Under the pieces are notes generated by a model. It was not told where the DNA came from, did not search any database, and was given only the letters and a program-made list of their open reading frames with translations. Shown here in pieces: positions 55,463 through 60,000 of a stretch of DNA of 60,000 nucleotides. The position numbers and the translations under genes are program-made. The stretch's first letter is position 1. Each line of letters starts with the position of its first letter. The stretch is from Cryptomeria japonica (taxonomy: Eukaryota > Streptophyta > Pinopsida > Cupressales > Cupressaceae): assembly GCF_030272615.1 (NCBI RefSeq), contig NC_081410.1, positions 145,014,349-145,074,348 of the forward strand. The letters are read 5' to 3'.

Positions 55463-56951
55463 GAAATGCAATGATCAGCTCTAGAGACATCAAACCACTA
55501 CTAACAAAACTGAGAGTCTAAAATATGATAGGGAATAGTGTGAGTTGTCCTGAAATAAAATATTTTATTTTCAATTTCAACTAAAACATAATTACTCAAC
55601 CATTTAATGTTATTAATAAGTGTTTAATTTATGAAAGAGATAAATGGTTGGCCACAAGTACATGAGTTACTAAATACACACAAATAAGTGAATTTGATAT
55701 TCAAAACTATCTACAATGAATTCAATTCTTGTCCATTAGTCATTTATGTTTGCAATAAGCATCTTTTTTTGTTTTTCTTAATCTTTATTCATAGTTATGT
55801 GCATATTTCACATTCTATAATTAGGATATCAATTGCTATGGCTAAACACTAGCATGATGCTTGTGTTGTGGTATAGATGCGTGGAAACATAATTATGGGA
55901 TTGTTATATTATAGAGATCATAAATCTAGATATTGCATATTAGTTCTAGCTCTTCTTGGATTGAGTCTAAAGTTGACATACAGTCATAAAGCCATTATTA
56001 GCAGATCTATCCATTTCTAGTAAAGACAATTGAGAGTTTCTTATCTATTTACCTATTGATCATTATTAAGCCATAATATTTAGGTCTATTTATCTCTCTT
56101 GCAAAACCTTTGTAAGTTTCCTAGATTGTCCCTACTACTCACTCTTCAATTCGAAAAAATGGAGTTCTAAAGATTTGTTGCACAAGATGGTGTTGAACGT
56201 ATCAACAAGGCTAGCATGGAAGGCATGTTCAAGCTTCCACTTGTACAACTTACAACAAATGATTTGTTGATAGAAGAAATTCTTGAAATAGGGATGCAAT
56301 TGAAAGACAAGTAAGTACATACAAACCTCCTCAGTTGAAAGTAAAATCTGTGTATAAAAAGATTACATTGAATCCCAATCCATAAACACAATAGAGATAC
56401 CGATGGAGACTTAATTGGATGTAGCATGTCGCACCAAAGTTGTTAGAGTATGCTAAGCTAGTACATAATGTTTCGTAAAGCCACATTAGTATTTTACCCA
56501 GATCATTATCTACCAAAACTAACTATAGTAATCCTTTTGAGGATTAATTTCATGGTGCTAGATCTTCATTTAGTTCCACTTCTTGTTGGAGAAAAAAATA
56601 GTTATTTCTTGAGGTAGATGAATATCCCATCAACAAAGGACAAGATCCTTTCTAGAATATAACAAATTCTACTCTAACAAAAGATCATGGGAGTTTCACT
56701 AGAGATATTGAATAAGAGATAGACTTCTACTGCTGCATTAAAAGCATTGGCATGTTCTTCATTTATTGATGTAAACTCTCTGTGACACCACCACAACCAA
56801 CAAAGGTGTAAAAAGTTGTTTGCAATGCATGGATTTTTAGGATTGTCCTTTGAGAAAATAGAATTAAAGTATGGAAACAGGATCTGCCAGCTCCTGAGGG
56901 AAAGACCATGTCAGACAATAATTTCTATTTTCTTGCCTGTGAAGAAAGACC
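55463..56951. other. CACTA internal sequence, mostly non-coding
   Basis: No transposase similarity is seen here. A short coding-like piece on + at 56159-56310 (see the next entry) is the only protein-like text. The minus-strand ORFs at 56135-56516 are antisense to that piece or to AT-rich DNA and have no recognisable product. The 5' untranslated part of the transposase gene should lie at the right end. A direct repeat of AAGACCATGTCAGACAATA occurs at about 56904 and 56947, just before the transposase ATG. Confidence 0.5.
56159..56310 (+). pseudogene. Short exon-like fragment of unknown origin
   Basis: The plus frame from 56171 reads RFVAQDGVERINKASMEGMF and then KLPLVQLTTNDLLIEEI with no stop, ending in GACAA followed by a good 5' splice-like GTAAGTACA at 56311. 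A TAA at 56168-56170 separates it from the ATG at 56159. It could be an exon of a captured host gene or of a second CACTA gene. I do not recognise the family. Confidence 0.3.
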
Positions 56952-59900
56952 ATGTCAGACAATATCATCGAACAACAAAATAAGAAGACAATTGCTAGAT
57001 TGTGGTCTAACTTGAAAAGAAAAGGTGATGGAAAATTTTATTGTTCGTGCAAAATTTGTAAGGGGTTAAAGACTAGAAGACTTCTAATCAAAACAACGAA
57101 GAAACACTGTAGGCTGCATGGTCACATTGAAGGTGGACATGATTATCATCCATTGGTAAGTTTTTCATTATATCATTTTGACAATTTATATACATAATAA
57201 ATCATGTGATGATGAGATCATGATCATGGTTTATTTATGTATATCAATTTTATATAGGTCAAGCACCCCAGAGCACATGGTATGGATCAACACAACCCTG
57301 AGAATATGGTTTTCAAAGTGGATGAACATGGAGGTGTGAATATCGAAGTTGAAGATAATGATCCCATGGAAGATGACAATCATGAGCCAGAAAACACAAT
57401 TGAAGATGATGGTACAAATACATTGATCCATGACTCATTTAGTACTCGCGCAACTGATCATGATGATGAAGATGACCTTGATGTTGTTCATGATGTCCCT
57501 CTACTTGAGAAGGCATCTGAAGCCTTTTATGAAGGCTCGCAGGCAACTCTTCTCTCCGTTGTATTGTTGTTGGTGAACTTGAAGGTTATGAATGGTTTAT
57601 CCAACATAACAATGTCACGTATGTTAAGGCATGTCATATATGTCATAATAAACTGTGAATCATGTTGTACCATTAATATTATTTATTTTAACAAATTATA
57701 TTTTGTTGTTGTAGATTGATAGGTGAGTTTTTGTTACCACCATCAAATATTCTACCTCGCTCAAACCGAGAATTATCTGCCATTATGAAAGATATTGGAA
57801 TGGAGTATCAAGCAATAGATGCTTGTCCCAATGATCATATTATATATCACAAACAACATGAATTTTGAATTGAATGCCTTGAATGTCATATCAGTAGATA
57901 TCGAATAGATCAAATAACAAAAAGGGTTCCTCGCAAGGTTCTTCGCTATATTCCCATTATTCCATGTATGCAACGATTATTCAAGTGCACTAGCTTGGCA
58001 CAATTTATGGATTACCATGCACACAATAGAAGTTGAGATGACATTATTCGAATGCCTACGAATGGTTCAGCTTTTATGGACATAGAGGAAAAGTGGTCAC
58101 ACTTTAAAGAAGAACCTCGTAATCTCAGGCTTTCATTGGCAGCGGATGGTGTCAATCCATTTGGAGAGATGAGATCTGTTTACTCAGTGTGGCCTGTTTT
58201 TGTTATCAAAAATAACATTCCTCCATGGATGTCAATAAAGAGGGAGCACATAATGTTGGCAATGATTGTTCCAAGTATTTTATCACTTAAATATTGTCAT
58301 CTAAATTTAATTATAAATATTGCAGTAAAATGGTCATAGTAATTATGTAATGTTTTTGTTCATTCGATTAGGTAAGTACCAAGTTAAAGATATGAATGTA
58401 TATATCAAGCCTCTTATCGACGAGTTGTTGGAGTTATGGAATGGTGTCACTATGTATGACGTCTCTAGACCAATAGGACAAAGACAATTTCAATTCTATG
58501 CGATGCTTCTATGGACAATACACGATGCCCCGGGGCTAACACATTTTTGTGGTATGTTATAGTGTTTAAATTGTGCATGAACATCATAATTCAAAAAATT
58601 ATCATATTTAATCCAATTATACATTATCTTGTAGGTCTTCAAACAAAGGGAAAATTGTTTGTAGTCCAAAGATGAAATCTCGTCATTCAAAAAGTTTAGG
58701 AAAGCAGGTGTTTGATGAGTATAGGCACTTTCTCCACAAAAATCATAAGTATCGAAATACTGAAAAACATCTTTTCAATGGGAAAGAAGAGAATACATCA
58801 AAGCCACGAAGAATGACACCTCACCTGTGGAAGTTGGAATATAATAGAATTAATCGTCAAGGTAATGACATTCCATCTATTGGTTTGTCATAAAACATCT
58901 TTTCTATTTTGTTTTGTTTACTGATGATGTGATTGATGATCATGAAGGTCGTGAAGGCATAAATGATCACCTTCCTAAGGGAATAAAAAGTTATCCCTAA
59001 CAATTTAGTAGGTTGCCCTACTACGAGCAGTTACAAATTGTTCATTTGTTTGATAGTATGCATATTGGAAAGAATATAATAGAGACATTATAGAAAATAT
59101 TGGATGGAAGGCGTGACAAGGAAAAAATTGTCAAAATATGTAGTGACATTCAGGATTCCAATCATGCAATGGTAAATGTCATCCAATCAAATAACTATGG
59201 AGACCAGATTAATATAAGTGAGCTTCCTTGGTTATTAACGGACCAGCAAAGCAATGTTATAAAATAAGTCATACGAAAAATTCGATTTCCCACAGGATTT
59301 GCTGCGAACATAAACAATTTCATATCAAAGAAAAGTGAATTTGGGCCAGGGATGAAAACACATGATTGGCATACCTTCATTAAGGTAATTCATGTTCTTG
59401 TGTTTTTAGTATGTATTTAAGTACTACGCGTACATGTACTTTTCATTATGTTACAAAAAAATGAAAAGATAATTTTATAATTGTTGTAGTACGTTCTACC
59501 TCTATCTCTCCCAGACGACTTCGACAATAATGTCAAGCAAGTCATATATGATCTTGGAAAATACATGAGATAAGTAGTGATATTTGTTTAATTCATTGTA
59601 TAGATATTATATTTGTGATTTGTTTTACTTCTTATGTAATATATTTTTTTGTGTCTTGAATACCTTGTAGGTGGTTGTCAAGTAAAGAAATCCATAAAGA
59701 CGATATAAAATATTGGAAGAGAAAAACTCCTCATTTAATGTGTGAAATGCAAAAGTGTCTACCTCCAACTTTTTTCAATGCACAAGAACACTACCTCATA
59801 CACCAAGTTGAGGAGATTGAATTGTGTGGACCTGTACACACTAGGTCAATGTAGATGGTTGAGAGGCACTTGAAATTTTTTAAGGCTTTGGTTCAACAAA

Positions 59901-60000
59901 GAGCACATTCTGAGGGTTCTATGGTGGAGGGATATATGGTATACCAGACTATGTTGTACATTTCTGAATATCTTCCTAAGTTTGCAGCAAAGATCCACGT
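56952..60000 (+). pseudogene. CACTA TNP2-like transposase, multi-exon, broken
   Basis: The ATG at 56952 begins a transposase-associated domain (FYCSCKICKG). Then come SQATLLSVVLLLVNLKVMNG (57537), the Transposase_21 core with DIEEKWSHFKEEPRNLRLSL and ADGVNPFG (58078-58165), MLLWTIHDAPGLTHFCG (58503), and a DUF4218-like end, CLPPTFFNAQEHYLIHQVEE (about 59758). Exons fit 56952-57155, 57258-57628, 57715-58274, 58372-58551, 58635 to about 59384, 59490-59569 and 59671 onward. Breaks are two CGA-to-TGA-type stops in exon 3, a frameshift near 58655, stops near 59001, 59091, 59266 and 59852, a GC donor at 57629 and an AT donor at 59570. Transposase binds the element ends and moves it by cut and paste. 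This copy cannot. Confidence 0.88.

Larger units (their letters stand above)
54259..60000 (+). mobile_element. CACTA (En/Spm) DNA transposon, 5' part
   Basis: A CACTA pentamer at 54259-54263 starts a segment whose first 220 bases carry short Tyr/GTCG-type sub-terminal repeats (CTGACGG, ATTCGTCGTAATTC twice, GACGACAGCGACC), as seen in plant CACTA ends. An antisense PPR fragment follows, then non-coding sequence, then a multi-exon TNP2-like transposase that runs off the window at 60000. The 3' end is outside, so the terminal inverted repeat and 3 bp target duplication cannot be checked. Confidence 0.7.

Overview
The window looks like non-genic nuclear DNA of a seed plant, most likely a gymnosperm (conifer type). 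The basis is wall-to-wall old, nested, stop-riddled LTR retrotransposons, very long LTRs full of minisatellites, plant-type copia and gypsy proteins, a PPR fragment whose repeat style resembles gymnosperm PPRs as I know them, and a plant CACTA transposase with introns. I see no intact protein-coding gene, no rRNA or tRNA gene and no CRISPR. The species call is inference.

Layout. 1-2745: a Ty3/gypsy gag-pol fragment in one continuous frame broken by four TAG stops. 2746-8351: the 3' end of a Tat-like gypsy element, with a large antisense ORF of unknown function, a polypurine tract and a 2.8 kb LTR filled by a GGCGGACTTTTG minisatellite. 8629-9446: a second, shorter copy of the first gag. 9447-15140: a decayed Ty1/copia element whose pol is cut after the GAG-pre-integrase domain and continues into an antisense gypsy RNase H/integrase piece. 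15141-19640: non-coding LTR-like DNA with a spaced AAGTCTTTGAGC repeat and short perfect palindromes. 19647-24756: a second copy of the antisense-ORF/polypurine tract/LTR module, followed directly by a primer-binding site and leader. 25431-29935 (minus strand): a Tat-like pol with an extra archaeal-type RNase H ahead of RT. 29936-33190: a repeat-rich gag-like pseudogene with a possible G-patch remnant. 33191-35718: nothing recognised. 35719-42095: a second copy of the composite copia/gypsy element with the same internal breakpoint. 42338-43045: a GAT microsatellite and a proline-rich repeat. 43070-53165: a 10 kb satellite of about 165 bp monomers arranged in 1.84 kb higher-order units. 54259 to the window end: a CACTA (En/Spm) transposon carrying an antisense PPR fragment and a broken multi-exon TNP2-like transposase.

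The best candidate for something undescribed is the antisense ORF family. Two diverged copies (2746-5499 and 19647-22580) keep the same order of conserved blocks over about 900-980 codons, and both start about 60 bp from the polypurine tract/LTR boundary, reading away from the LTR. Other points of note are the composite copia/gypsy element in two copies, the extra RNase H upstream of RT, the higher-order satellite, and premature stops biased to TAG in contexts expected from CHG methylation decay.
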